Shown here piece after piece: positions 21,997-34,935 of a stretch of 64,000 bases of DNA (the first letter of the stretch is position 1; each line of letters begins with the position of its first letter). The position numbers and the translations under genes were made by a program. Location of the stretch: contig CM055109.1 of the NCBI GenBank assembly GCA_029204225.1, forward strand, positions 47,552,612 through 47,616,611, written 5' to 3'. The notes below the pieces were generated by a model. The model was not told where the DNA came from and searched no databases. It saw only the letters and a program-made list of their open reading frames with translations. The stretch comes from Diphasiastrum complanatum (Eukaryota; Streptophyta; Lycopodiopsida; Lycopodiales; Lycopodiaceae).

Positions 21997-24900
21997 ATTG
22001 GATTGGTGGTCCCCAACAATCGAAGTTTTTCATCCTGGATCTTTTGAGCTTCCTGGAGGCGTGTTTGTTGTTGGCGGATCTGATAGATTTTATTGCCAAT
22101 GCCTTCCATCATTTGACAACACAATTTATTGAGGAAGGGTAGTTGTTTGTAGTAATGCAGCATGCCTTGCAAGAAGCCATGGATCTTCCAGAGTTCCATC
22201 ATATCGACGTGCAACGCTGAAGTGAGGGTGGCACGATAATAAAGGTGGGCCACATTGATGTGATATGTTTCAATCTGCAAGGACTTGTTAATATCAATGG
22301 CAATTGGTGGGAGGCCTCTATCCCAATAGCCATTGAGTTCTGCCAAGAAAGCAACCAGGCCACAATTATCCGCAAAGTAGCGCACACCCGATCCGGGTTG
22401 CCATGATGTTTCTGGTGAAAGACACGACAATTGGTAATCATGTCGTCTGCAGGATTGCCGATATGTACACCAGTTAGCTTGGGCCAGTAAATCTTGTTTT
22501 TCCGCTTTGTGGTGAAAAATGGTTCTCTACGTGCCACCGGGTCATAATATGGATTGATGCGCATGTATGTCGGGGCTTTGAGATATCGTTCCATGGATGT
22601 TTTGCTTTGCAAGAAGAGTTGATGTCGCCAGACAGGTTGCAGATCCAAGAGCTTAACGGCTTCCTTGTGAGTCTTGCAGTGATCCGGGTTGGGTAGGATG
22701 ATGTACCCGTCGCGCTCCTTGGGTTGGTATTTTCGTGAGTTGCTCTTGCTCGGTGTAGTTGGAGAGATCCGGTGTCGTATTGTGGGAGCTTCAGCAGCTG
22801 AGGCATGTTCAACTTGGGGATTTGGTTCAGGAGAGAGGGAAAGTGAAGGGTTAGAAGCATCGATCCATTGTGATTCAAGAGAAAACTGGCGTGGAAAGGG
22901 AAGGTTAGTTGTATCGATGGGGTTAGAGGCAGTAGAAATGAATTGGTGTTGGGAGGAAGTACCACCGGTGCCCTGAGGATTGGTTGGTGGTTGAGCTTGT
23001 GGCCCTTGAGACTGCCCTTGCTTGATTATCTATTGGGGTTTGTTGAAATCCTGCTCCATTGCCACCATCTGAGTCATCAAAGTGATGCCCAAAGTCATGA
23101 AAGTGAGCGTGCTCTGCATGGACAGAAAGTGTGGACTGAGCGGCCATCTTTAGTCATTCTTCCAAGGTGGCTATGTGTTGGTTAAGGGCCTCAACGAAAG
23201 CAGTGTATGATTGTTGAAGTTTGGTGTGCTGCTTTGTTGTGGCTTTCAACTTTTAGGCCAACTGCTGATATGCCACCACTAGAATTTGGGTTCCCTCAGG
23301 AATTGCTGGTGGTGTGAAATCATTGAAATCGACCAGTTCCAGTTGTTCCTTCATAGTGGAACGTGTGGCTTGGATATCTGCTACGGCCTCATCTTGTTCT
23401 GTTGTGAGGTTGTCGATGATCGTTTGCATGTTAGAGATTTTCAACTGGAGTTGTTTTTGTAGGTGGTTGAGCATCTGTTGTTGTTGTTGAGTGTATGTGT
23501 TGAGGGTATTGATCTGTTGTTGTTTTTGAGCAAATTCAGCCGCCAACAATTGATTTTCCTGCTGAAGTTGTAGGATGGCACCGCCATCGACTTGCCGTAC
23601 TACTTGTTGACCTTACAAGGTTCCGTAGATGTTGTAATGAAGCTCATTCACCAACTAGACCATGTTTTGGGCAGTCAGTGGTAATTGCTTCCATATGCTA
23701 ATGTCAAGAAAGGATCGTTGGTAATTTGAATAAGGCATAGGGTTGTAGGGGAGAAGATCAGGAAATTGTGTAGGAGAGGGGTTTGGGGGATAGGAAGGTG
23801 GAGGTGATTATGGTGTCAAAAGAGGAAATTGTGGATTTAGAGGAGGTGATTGTGGTTTCAAAGAAGGAGACTGTTGTGGTGAGGTGGGAGGTGTTGGAAT
23901 TCTTGGGGGAGAGGAAGCGCGGGAAGGAGAAGATATGGAAGGAATCTGAGTGAGTAATTGGAGAGCAAAATCGTCGACATCGACTGAGGAGCCAAGCATA
24001 GGGGAGATATGTATAGGAGAAGGTTTTGTTGAATAGTAGAGTCAATTTTGGTGTTAAGTGTGATGGAAGGAGTGGGAGTGGTAGCAAGTGGTGGTTGTAG
24101 TGGTAGAAAGGTGGGGGGTGGAGGGGAGGTTGTCTGGATTGTTGAAGTGCCTGGAGTGGCTTGAATCCCATCGCCTGAGCCAGAGCCATATGCGCCTGCA
24201 TCCTCAGAGCTGCCTGCTGCTGCTACCGCCTGCCTTCTTGCCGCAGCCTGTTGGAGAAGGGCTTCTTATTGGGCTAAGATCTCTTTTGGGACCTGAGAGA
24301 GTTTAAGGCTCCCTCCCGATTGAGCATATTCTGTCCCAATGTCACTAGATAAAATATCTACAGGTATGTCAGCTTCAGTGCTGATCGCCTTGCCTTTCTA
24401 CTTCTTGGTGGGTGGGTTTGGCGGCGTAGGATCTGCGATTTGGGGGCTGGCTCATTTTCTGTTGCTAGGAAATAGTGTCTCTAGATCCTTGAGAGCGACT
24501 ATTGTCTTGCGGCCCATGTGTTGCTGGAGAATCATCTGCAGAAGGTAACCACATTTAGTGGTTGCCTTATGTTGTTTGAGGGCCAAATAGAGTTTCTTGA
24601 CAATCTTTTCTGCCCACTTAAAGGTGTGAGTGGGGTCACTCAGCGTCATGGTCAGCGCAAAAAGATCGCTTGGGGGAATGCGATCCATGCGGACTATGTG
24701 GACCTCCTTCAAAATCAGAAGGATCACTGTGGCTGCTCGTAGCTTGGGATCTTTGATAAGTTTCATGGCAATGCCATCGTGGGTGTGAGAGTTGGTTTTG
24801 CCATCGTCGAGCAGGAACGTCTTGAAATAGTTCGAGTCGTAGTTGGTGCCCTTACCATGGATTGACTCGCTAGAATTAGGAAAGCCGATCAGTTGGGTCC

Positions 24901-25177
24901 TGGCTGGTGTAATATCAATGGTCACGTAGTTGCCATCCTTGGATGGAATGTGAATAGTGTGGAATTCGTCAGAGTAGGAGGAATAGGTAGCACGGATAAG
25001 GCTCTGATGTTGTTGTCTTGGAAGATACAAGAGATTAAAACCAAGACTAAGAAAAATGTCATTGGCTAATCGTACTGTGTCAGAGTGGTTCTTGACCTCC
25101 AGTAAGAATAAGTCGCCGGTGTAAGGCTTTGGGAACTTACGGCGATGTAGAGAAAGTGCCGGATCCCGAGAGGCCAT
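21997..25177 (-). pseudogene. Large sense reading frame between gypsy integrase and 3' LTR
   Basis: Minus-strand coding sense continues for about 3.2 kb (roughly 1000 codons) with several stops and frameshifts. The likely start is ATG 25177 (MASRDPALSLHRRKFPKPYT). Parts in order: a globular 241-residue domain to 24452 (WAEKIVKKLYLALKQHK, CGYLLQMILQQHMGRK); an Ala/Gly and then Ser/Pro-rich segment (about 24290-23760); a Gln-rich coiled coil at 23549-23253 (QKQQQINTLNTYTQQQQQML); a His/Asp-rich patch (about 23147); and a C-terminal domain at 22700-21990 (INPYYDPVARREPFFTTKRK, WPKLTGVHIGNPADDMI, MEGIGNKIYQIRQQQTRLQE). I see no signal peptide or membrane segment. By position it corresponds to the env-like or additional ORF of some Athila/Tat elements, but I do not recognise the protein. 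Confidence 0.6.
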
Positions 25178-25842
25178 GATAATAGTGATTCTAGAGTGTT
25201 CTGGAAGGTTTGAAAATTCTGGAAAATTATGGCATGAACTTGAGAGCATAACTCTAGAATGGATTCGTGGAGAGAAGGGTGGAGGTCTATATATTTGTTA
25301 GGAATTTGCAAATCTACCCAGAAATCGTCCTCAATGTCCACGATTTTGTAATGATGGTCGCGAATTTTGAGGCAGTGTTCTGAGGATCGACGAATTTCTA
25401 TAAGTGATTTCTGTGTCTCAAAATAGAAAAAAATGATTGACAGTACAAAAATGTGTCCGATCATAATTCGCGGAGATGACAGAAAAAATCGTGGGGATGA
25501 TTTTAAGCTTCAGCGAATAGTTTACAAATTCTAGCAGTGGGTATCTGATTGCAAAAAATTAACTTTTTCTATTTTTTGAAAGTTTGTCTCTGAGACAGAA
25601 TTCGTGGAGACTAAAAATGAATTGTGCATTGTAAAAAAGGGGTCAGGCAAATTCTATCTGAGATGGTGTGAGATAAATCTTTTAAAAAGAATGACTTTTG
25701 TGGTTTTCATAGAGAAAGACTGATTGTATGCCTGATCTGATAGTATCTTGATGGTGTGAACAAAAAAACACAGCAAAAAAATTGTTGAAATGGCAGGCAA
25801 GCAGTAAAGAAAAGTAAAGAAGAATAGTTGGAAAGAAAACAA

Positions 25843-28800
25843 CTAATAGATATCAAGATAAAAACAAGGCTCGTTGTACTTTCTCAGTCTACTCCCATTG
25901 ACCACAGTGTTTAGAATATCGCCTTGAAGGGTTTGGAGTTGTACATATCCAGAGGCAAATATTTTCTGAATGACATAAGAACCTTGGCCGAAAAATTTCA
26001 GTTTGCCTTTAAAGGCTTTGGCCTGGTAGAGCAGAACCTTATCTTTAACCTGAAACTCTTTGAGTTTAAAAGATTGATCATGCCATGCTTTTTGTCGACG
26101 TTTGTGGACTTGTCGAGCATGAATGCTGATCCATTGAGTTTCACACAATTGTTTGAGATGAAATAACCTATTTTCTAGGATCTGTCGATTATCTAGTTTA
26201 AGATTATAGGCTACTCAAAGGGATGGAATATGGAATTCTACAGGCATCATGGCTTCTTGGCCATATGCTAGCTGAAAAGGGGTTAAGCTTGTAGCTCTCT
26301 TCGGGGTGGTGCGATAAGCCCATAGAGCAGCATGAAGTTTTAGTTCTCAATCATAGCGACTGGATTCGACGGTTTTGGTGAGAATTTCACATAGGATTTT
26401 ATTGGTGGATTCCGCCTGGCCATTGCATCTTGGATAGTATGGAGAACTTTTTCGATGTACCACAAAAAATTTGGAAAGAAGATCTGCTATGACAGAATTA
26501 AGAAAATGTGTACCCCTATCACTGATAAGTTCTAGAGGACATCCAAACGAATAATAACCTGTTCATAGAGAAATTTTGCGGTAGAATGAGCGTCAGCATT
26601 TCGAACAGCTCTTGCTTCAGCCCATTTGGTACAATGGTCCGCAGCTACTATGATGTAACGAGATGTGTGTGTTGAGCAGTGAGACCAATGGGTCTAAATA
26701 ATCAATCTCCCATTTTTGGAAAGCTTGATCAGTGGTTACAGGGTGTAAAGGCATATAGTCGGTCTTTTGAAAGCGTTTTGTGCATTGGCAGACATCACAG
26801 GCCTAAGTGTGATTGTGCGTATCCTTGAAGAGTGTTGGCCACCGAAAACCGGCCAAGACGATTCCCTAGCAGTCATTTCAGAAGAGAAATGGCATGCACC
26901 AATACCGTCATGAGTGAGGAAAATTACAGAGGGTATTTCACCTTCAGTAAGACATTGTCGGATGATTCCATCTAACCCTTGTTTGTACAGTTGGTCGGCA
27001 ATTAATGTATAAGGTTTGGTCTTGAGGCCCAACGCACGTTGTTCAGGTTCAGATAAGGAAAGATCCATTTGCCCTGAAGTTAAATACTCTGTGATTTCCT
27101 TAGCCCATACGGGTGTAGAGTCAACTTGGAATAGGATGGCATCTAGTAAATCATCGTTATGCCTTGATCAGGGGTGGGATGGTTAGGGATTTGAGACAGA
27201 TGATTTGCTAGAAAATGTTGAACTCCCTTACGAACCACGATCCTAAACTCAAATTCTCGCAATAATAGGATCCATCTAGTAATATGGCTTGTGGTGCAAG
27301 TCTTGTTGATGAGATATAACAGTGCTTGATGATCAGTGAAGAATGCAAAAACTTTTTCCAGAAGATAATGGCGAAACTTCTGAACCGCATATACCATTGC
27401 CGAGGCTTCACGTTTGGTAGTGGTATAATTGACTTCAGCAGGTATCAATTGTCTATTGAGAAAATGGATTGGGTAATCCTTTTTGAATTCTCCTGGTTGG
27501 GTGAGCACTGCTCCAATGGCATACTTGGATGCATCGGAATGCACATGGTATTCTTTAGAATAATCAGGAGCCCGGAGGATAGGTGCATTGGCAAGGGCTT
27601 CTTTGAGTTGATTAAATGTGATGCATTGTTCATCCGTCCATCTGGGAACTACAACTACTTTGTAGATTAAGCGTGCTTTATTAGCGAAATAAAAAATAAA
27701 GCACCGATAATAGTTGGCGTGGCCAAGGAAAGAGTAAACTTCGCGTATTGTACGTGGTTCCGGTAGATTTTGAATGATAAGGATCTTTTCGGGGTTAGTG
27801 GCAATGTCATTTCAAGAAATAATATGTCCTAACACAATACCATGTGTTACCCAAATCTGGCATTTTTTAGGATTAAGGGAGATGTCGAAGCATTGACATT
27901 GGATAATAAAAAAATTTGAGCACAGACAGATGGCGTGTTTCTTCTGAATGTGCACCTAAATCATCCAAGTAAACCTCTAGGGTATCGCCCAATTGCTGAG
28001 AAAAGGCAGCTTGCATAACACGTTGTAAGGTGCTAGGGGCATTGCAGAGTCCAAAAGGCATGACTTTCCAATAGAAAGTACTCCATTCTGTGGCAAAAGC
28101 GGTTTTATGTTGATCTTCCTCAGCAATTTGGATCATATTATAGCTGCTAAAACCATCTAAGAAGGAGTAGGCCTCATCTCCTGCTAGATTTTCTAAGATG
28201 GATTCTCCAAAGGGTAATGAAAAATGATCACGTTCTGTGACGACATTAAGTTTCTTAAAGTCGACACGGATTCGGAGTTTTCCATCATTCTTGGGAACGA
28301 TAACAATTGGGGAGACCCACTCAGTATGCTCGATTTCATAGATGAATCTTGCATCTAGGAGGTGTTGTGATTTTTTCTTTGATCTTGGCCTTATAAATCG
28401 GATTGCATCGGTACGGGCAACTAGCAGTTGGCCTCACACCCGGAATACGATGCACAACTACCTGGGGAGAGACTCCTTTCATGTCTTTATAGGACCACAC
28501 AAAGACATGTCGATATGTGTGCTGGAGCTTTTCAAGTCATCTGCGTTGCTCGCGATTGAGGTGAACTCCGATGTGGACAATATTTTCGTTGGTTTGATTT
28601 GGCTCACTCAAGGAAAGGGTGACAGTTCGCGCAGGGCCTTCATACGGCGAATTACCATTCAGCTCACGTTGAGCTTGGGGTAATTGGATTGTGACATCCT
28701 CGATCGTATAGTCCTTAAAGTACGCAGGTACATCATGGACTGGAAATTCGACGGGGGCCTTGCCTGGCGTGGATGGTGATGGGTGACGTTTGGTGGTTGG

Positions 28801-29470
28801 CATAGGGCAGAGGCACTCGCAGGAACTTCCCTAACACTTGTGAAGTCACTAGGCGGCTGAATTTGAAGCGGTTTTTTCATCTTTTCTTTCATAGCATGGC
28901 CACATGGTTGAGGCTTCGGTTGTGGTGAGGTGTGTAGATGAGGAACGGGTGGTACATCATGGAGGATCTCATCATCAATTATGGTCTCCTCCTCATAGAG
29001 ATCCCATGGATATTTTGGGCATTTGACACGGTAGAATTTTGTATCAGGCTTTTCAATTGTAATCTTGGCAATTGGTTCCACCTTAGAAGCATATTGCGGA
29101 TAGGCCCGAAGTGGAAGTGCCTCCATGTAATTGAGGATCTGAATATCATGTCCAAATCTTCTAGGCAATTCTGAATTCATAAGACATTTTCATCAGGGCG
29201 GTATGCGTGATAGATGGTAGGTCTTAGTGCTACTGGGAAGTGGGTCTGTAGTTGAGGACATTCATTATCAGTATGATGCTGCGAACAGATTGGGCACCAG
29301 ACATTTTCTCTTGCTCGAAAAAATTTCTCAACAATCTGTTTTATGGCGGTTTGGAAATCGGCAACGAGTTTATCCATATGAGATTGTTGAGCTTTTTGCC
29401 AGGTTTCCATTTGATGCAGATGTTCAGAAGATGTCTCATCAAAGGAGTGTGTGGCTGATATCTTCACCAA
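25843..29470 (-). pseudogene. Tat/Athila-like Ty3/gypsy gag end and pol remnant
   Basis: Minus-strand order from 29470: gag C-terminus with a CX2CX3HX4C knuckle (CPICSQHHTDNEC); a linker; the pre-RT segment HIGVHLNREQRR with VFVWSYKDMKG; RT (SFLDGFSSYNMIQIAEEDQH, MPFGLCNAPSTLQRVMQAAF, LEVYLDDL); RNase H at 27544-27143 (HSDASKYAIGAVLTQ, VNYTTTKREASAMVYAVQKF, FTDHQALLYL); the zinc-binding/integrase region to about 26170; and an integrase C-terminus at 26148-25843 (KDKVLLYQAKAFKGKLKFFG). Several frames are broken. The WSY.DM and FLDG motifs and the integrase end point to the non-chromoviral Tat/Athila clade. The 5' part (most of gag, PBS, 5' LTR) is missing past about 29480. Confidence 0.82.
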
Positions 29471-29479
29471 AGCATTGGG

Positions 29480-30470
29480 AAAAGACTTTTTTGTGAAGCA
29501 TAGAACATCACTTGGAGTTCTATCTAAATCTATGCTAAAACTACTTGAATAGGGAGTGTGAAAAATTCAACTAGTTTAGTTGATCTATTTTGGCAATTTT
29601 GAGGCCAACATGAAATTTCAACTTAGAGATAGATGTATATTTGTCAATAAAGGCCTAAATAGTATTTTTACTATTTTTGACAAGTAGATAAGTGGATGAG
29701 GTCGGATTTGGACCCATTCTAATTGGCTAGATTTCATACATTGCATCTAGACTAGAATTTCTAGGTTTTTTTTATGAAGTACCAAGAAGTTACCATTTAG
29801 GAAAAGTTTAGGGAAATTGGCCAAATGAAATTTTGGAAGCTATAAATAGATGTACTAGTGTGGATAAATAATCATCAAAGTTTTTTATTTGTGGAAAATT
29901 CATCACTTGCGTTTCTATGTCCATGTCTTTCATATTTCTCAAGATATCTTGATTTCTAGTGTGTAGAATGTCAATTTTGTGATTGATCTTGCTTCCACAC
30001 GTGTGAAGGACAATAGGTTGCTGCTTTTTTCTGGAAAAGAACAATACCTTACTATACTTTTATGCTTATGGTCAGATCTTAGTGATTTATGCAATTCTAG
30101 CATGGTAAAATTGATGATTTCTATCTTGTAGCTAAATCTAGATGTGCACCCAAATTTGGTCAAGATCTTGTTAATCCATTAAGTATTTTTTGGATCTCTT
30201 TTTTTGATTGGACCATTTTGGTGCACCTCTTGCTATGATTGGTCCACATGGTCAAATGACATTATGAGGTGCATAGTCACTTGCCCTCTACTATCAAGCC
30301 AAGTGTAAGCAACCTACACTACCACGAGCTAATCCAAGTCAAAATTTTGGCCAAATCACAAATCTACAAATGTACATCCAACGAATGAAATGTTCAAAAA
30401 TTAGATGATTTCTCAACTGATGGCGTCGGGTTTCCATGATCCAGTCAGGTTCATGGGGTACAAAGGAAGT
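29480..30470. other. Spacer between gypsy remnants, no gene seen
   Basis: AT-rich. CTATAAATAGA at about 29840 looks like an LTR promoter TATA box on the plus strand, but no LTR ends or matching partner were found. Confidence 0.35.
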
Positions 30471-30474
30471 CAAA

Positions 30475-32344
30475 TCATCCAATAACACTAGATCGTCTCA
30501 TGAAATTAGGTAGTCCTTTCCACCAAGTCATTCCTTTAAATGACTCATGTGGAATACCAGATGAACTGTACAAATTGTGAAAACAGGTTGGGGCATTTCC
30601 CCGAGCCGATCTTTCCTTAGCCACTTGCAACACTTCCTGCATATTGTGTAAGAAATCAGTTGCAACTTGTACCTTGAGACCTTTAAGTCCAACGGAAATA
30701 GGGAAATGAGGCTGAAAGTCGTACAAGAGCAAAGAACTACGGTGCCAGAATGCTTCATATTATTGTATGTGAACTCAACCATTGGGAGGTACTTTTCCCA
30801 ATCTGATTGTCATCTAGAAACATATGCACAAAGCATATCTTCCATTGACTAGTTGACATGTTCGGTTTGCCCATTGGATTCTGGGTGATCCAAAGACAAA
30901 AGACTTAAGATAGTTTAGACTGCTTGCTAGAACTTGCCAATGAACTTAGAATCACGATCGCTAACAATATTGTTCAACAATCCACAACCTAAGAAACTTT
31001 TCAATGAAGAGTTGTGCAACTTCTGAAGCTTTGACATTAGTTTTTTGTTGGAATAAACTACATAGTTTTTTTTTAGCCTGTCAACTACTACCCAAATGGC
31101 ATCATGATCATTCCTCGACTCAATCACAAAATCCATGGAAATAATTTTCCATTCGAATGGATGTAACTAACTAGCCGTTTTGAGTCTTTCTGTTTTATTA
31201 ACTTGGCATTGTTCACGCTTTTAAACATATGCCTCCACTGACCTTTCATCTTTGGCCAATAAAATTCTCTTTTAACAGGGTCAAGTGTTCTCTATATACC
31301 AGGATGTCCCGCACTGGGACTATCATGAGACTCATGCAGAATTTGGGCCCTAGTCTCCATGATGTCTAGCACACACACTTTTCCTCTACGAAAAAGTAAA
31401 TAATTTTTAATGGAATAATCAACAAGTATCTTCTCTTTGCTAGACTTCTTGGAATCTTGCTTTCCAAGATTATCTCTCAAAGTAGAGCTTCCTGCCAGGA
31501 CTTCTTGCCAAATGTGACCAGAAAACTTATCGATCTGACAAAGGTCTCGTAGAGAAAGATACAACTTGGATTGGAACTCAGCAAAGCGTAACTGATTAAC
31601 CTCTCCAATCCAACTCAAAGCATCAATGATACAATTCAGCTTACCTCGATGGTACTTAGTGTCGAAATCAAACTCCTAAACGAGTTCTGACCAATGGGCC
31701 TTACGACCCTTAAGGTCCGAGGCATCACAAATAAGCTTAAGAGATTTGTGATCCATCATAACCATGAATTTGGATCCACACAAGTAATGTCTCCAGATCT
31801 TTAATGCGTGGATGACAGCAAAAAGTTCTTCTCATAAGTAGAATATATACTTTTAGTTGGGTCCAACTTCTTGTTTTCAAAAGGAACTAGTCTACCATCC
31901 TAGTAAAGGACTGCACCCACCACAAAGTCAATAGCATCAATTTCCACTAGGAAAGGCTTGCTAGGGTCCACTATGTGTAAGATAGGGGCAGTAGACACTA
32001 ACAACTTCAAAGCTTTCAGGCTTTGATTTAATTCATCAGTCCAAACAACTAGTGGACTGATTTTCAAATGCCTTCCAACTTTCTTCTTATTAATTTTTTT
32101 TGTTTTACATTTGGCTTTCTTCACTCCCTTAAGAAGATTCGTTAAAGGTAATGCAACTAAGACATAGTCTTTAATGAACTTATGGAACTAATACCTCCAG
32201 AAACTTTCCTAGATAAGGATGAAGGGTATTGTTCATCATTTGCTTAAAAGTCATTGGGGCATTAGTTAGATCAAATGGTAAAACCAAAAATTTGTAATGG
32301 CCATACCTAGAACAAAAACCAATTTCGAAAACATCCCTCTCATG
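30475..32344 (-). pseudogene. Ty3/gypsy RT-RNase H-integrase remnant
   Basis: On the minus strand: RT (GFCSRYGHYKFLVLPFDLTN, APMTFKQMMNNTLHPYLGKF, near 32330-32180), the RNase H start (LVVWTDELNQSLKALK ... EIDAIDFVVGAVL), the integrase zinc-binding region (LHESHDSPSAGHPGI, near 31292), the integrase core (MDFVIESRNDHDAIWVVVDR, NNIVSDRDSKFIG), and later integrase (MVEFTYNNMKHSGT). The frame is broken repeatedly and the RT catalytic box is missing. It is joined to copia sequence at about 32345. Confidence 0.85.
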
Positions 32345-33785
32345 AATTCTCAACATAGCCACATAACTCAGGTAAATTTTCGTGCTTCATGTACACCAAG
32401 CCATAGCCGAAAGTGCATTTGACATATCGCAAAATGCGTTTGGATGCCTTCCAATGCGTTTCTATAGGTGCTACCATACATTGACTTACAATACCAACAA
32501 CATAGCATATATATGGTCTAGTCGTGGTGAGGTAAATCAACCTCCCTACTAATTTTCTATACAGTGTAACATCAAATGGTTGTGATTCATCAAGCTTAGA
32601 AAGCTTTTTACCTGGTTCAATGGGATTGTTCACTGGCTTCAATCATGTAGCCTGAACTTGTGCAACAACTCTCTGACATACTTGACATGTGTTAGTCCCA
32701 CCTTATGTCCTTTTTGCCACACCTCCACTCTAAGGCAAAAATGCATTACGTTGAGATCTGTCATCTCGAATTGATCCAAAAGATCCTTCTTGATCATATC
32801 TATCATCTCTTGATTATTTCTCGTAATAATCAAGTCATCAACATAAAGGGCAACCAAGGCAATCATACCATCAAAGCATAAGACATAAAGATTTGGATCA
32901 GAGTGTGTTCTCACCATCCCCTTTGAAAGAAAGCAGGCATCAATCCTGCTATACCACGCACATGGTGCTTGTTTGAGACCATAAAGCACTTTCTTCAAGT
33001 GACACACTTTATGCTCTTGCCCTTTCCCCACAAAGCCTTCGGGTTGTTCCATGAACACATCTTCTTTCAACTCACCATTAAGATAAGCAGACTTCATATC
33101 CATCTGATGTAAAGGCCAACCTAAAGCAACAAGCAAATGTAAAGTATTCCACTTACACACTAGTGCAAAGGTCTCCTCATAATTGATGCCTTTACTTTGC
33201 ACGTAACCCTTGATCACCAATCTTGCCTCAGTGCTTTGCTATACTTCCATTTGCATGGTACTTAGTCTTGTATACCCATTTACAACCAATGGGTTTCTTA
33301 CCAACTGGTGGTTCCACCACATCCCATGTGCCATGCTTAGCAATTGACTCCATCTCTTCTTCCATAACTTTGACCCAAATGTCATCATCCTTCGCTTCAT
33401 TATAAGTTGAAGGTTCTTTACTTGGAATGATACTAGATAAGAGAGTTTAATTTGTATACCTATCAGGTTGTGTTCTCTCTCTTATTGATCTCCTTAGCTC
33501 TTCCTCGATGGATGATTCAGGAAAGTCATCCATGTCATGACTCTCCATCAATCTCTCAAACCACTTGGGGAGATTCATGTCAAGTGATCGGCTTCCTGGT
33601 AAAAATGTGTCCCAGGGTACAAACATCCTTCTCCTTGCGTTTGTCACTTGCAACTTCAATTCTCTTAGCACCAAATGGTACCTCTCCAACCTGTCTCCTG
33701 AGGTTGAGTGATGGCATCATGAGGTGCATCCATCTGTCCATCATCAGGAATGTCAACAAATTGTCCATCATCAAGAGAAATTCTC
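32345..33785 (-). pseudogene. Ty1/copia RT remnant
   Basis: On the minus strand: an upstream linker (33689-33447), then RT with a frame change near 33220 (YEETFALVCKWNTL, HQMDMKSAYLNGELKEDVFM, QPEGFVGKGQEHKVCHLKKV, ALYVDDLIITRNNQEMI, with intact YVDD). A stop follows at 32639, then the post-RT region (LVGRLIYLTTTRPYICYVVG, HWKASKRILRYVKCTFGYGL). It ends at LCGYVE, where gypsy RT begins. RNase H is absent. Copia and gypsy are in the same orientation, so the junction is a fusion rather than an inversion. Confidence 0.88.
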
Positions 33786-34508
33786 ACTGTAGTTTTTTAA
33801 ATGTTTTTTTTTTAAATAGTCTTGTCTTGTTTTGATGTAAGATTTGGACAACTAAACATGTTTTTAGTAGATTAAACACTCTCTTTGGTGAATCTCCACT
33901 CCATTGTGCATACCATGTTGTTGTACGAAATCCAACCTCTTGATTGAATGATAAGAAGCACTTCCAATCTGTGAGGTAGATCCATTTGCCCAAGATGCCT
34001 ATCCAATTCGTGAAGCAAATCTATTTTTTTTTTTAAAATTGTAGGAGTGTTGTCGTAGAATAGCTTCAACAACATACATGACACTTTTGTAACTCTTCGC
34101 CCAAGGGAGCCTAAAGGGTTATTCCTAAACAATGGCAAGACCAATATGCAAATTTATGCCAAAACTCTGACACTCTAATAGAGGAGGGGTGAGGCCAAAG
34201 CAAAAAAATTGGATTTTAGAAATCTTTGAAGAACTTGGACAGCCTAAATCTAGAATAGGTAGTAGGTTATTTTATTTTATTTTCCAAGTTTTGAATAAAC
34301 TAATTAACAAAAACTTTTGTACCCTTAATCTGATGTTAACAGTGTGAGGGTGAACTCATGTAACAATCAAGATGCTGGCTTCCAGCCACTGATTGAGCCC
34401 CACAAAAATGATCTTTGAGACAAGAATCTCACACCAAAGATCACAGCTTGGCAGTCATTCAAGTTAAAATGTCAACAGGAACATTGCAACAACCCTATTG
34501 GCCCATGC
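33786..34508. other. Intergenic, no gene recognised
   Basis: A minus-strand open frame at 34144-33872 has ordinary composition but no recognisable domain. Homopolymer T runs occur at about 33803 and 34024. The 8-bp target duplication of the adjacent MITE is at 34501-34508. Confidence 0.35.
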
Positions 34509-34927
34509 CATAGAATCAATGAACCGTTAACGGTTCACCACGGTTCTGAGAACCATACAGTGAACGGTACGGTTCTTTAAAATTTTTGCCCAAAACCGCA
34601 CTGAATAATTAATTAATTAATTTGTTTTTTTGTCTCAGCCCCCCAAAAAAGCCCAAAAAAATGTCAAAAAAATGCCAATTTCTTTTCAGAAAAAGCAGAT
34701 TCTCCCTACTTAGATTATTTACTTCAAATAATTTAATCTCCCAAATTGATAAGAGAGAGGGAGAGAGAGAGAGGGGGGGGGGGGGGGACAAAAACTAGCT
34801 TTGAGAGGTTTTGGGGAGAAATTTAGGAGAATTAATTAATTAATTAATTAATTATTTTTTTACATGAACCGTACCACGGTTCAAGGAACCGTGGTACGGT
34901 TCATTCCACGGTTCTGTGGGTTCTATG
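34509..34927. mobile_element. hAT-like MITE, copy A (419 bp)
   Basis: Flanked by a perfect 8-bp direct repeat GCCCATGC (34501-34508 and 34928-34935). Ends are CATAGAA and its complement TTCTATG. Subterminal ACGGTTC motifs form palindromes: GAACCGTTAACGGTTC at 34521-34536 and a 19-bp-arm hairpin at 34864-34904. The core is AT-rich with a 15-G run (34773-34787) and (AATT)n near 34835. There is no coding capacity. An 8-bp duplication with short TIRs is the hAT pattern. Confidence 0.85.
34773..34787. repeat. Poly(G)15 next to a GA run inside the MITE
   Basis: Fifteen consecutive G after a short GA tract, in an otherwise AT-rich element. Confidence 0.9.
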
Positions 34928-34935
34928 GCCCATGC

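Noticed and set aside
25654-25842. Small hydrophobic minus-strand ORF just after gypsy integrase, as an envelope or membrane protein
   Set aside because: It is only 62 codons, Phe-rich from T-rich DNA, and not linked in frame to either neighbour.
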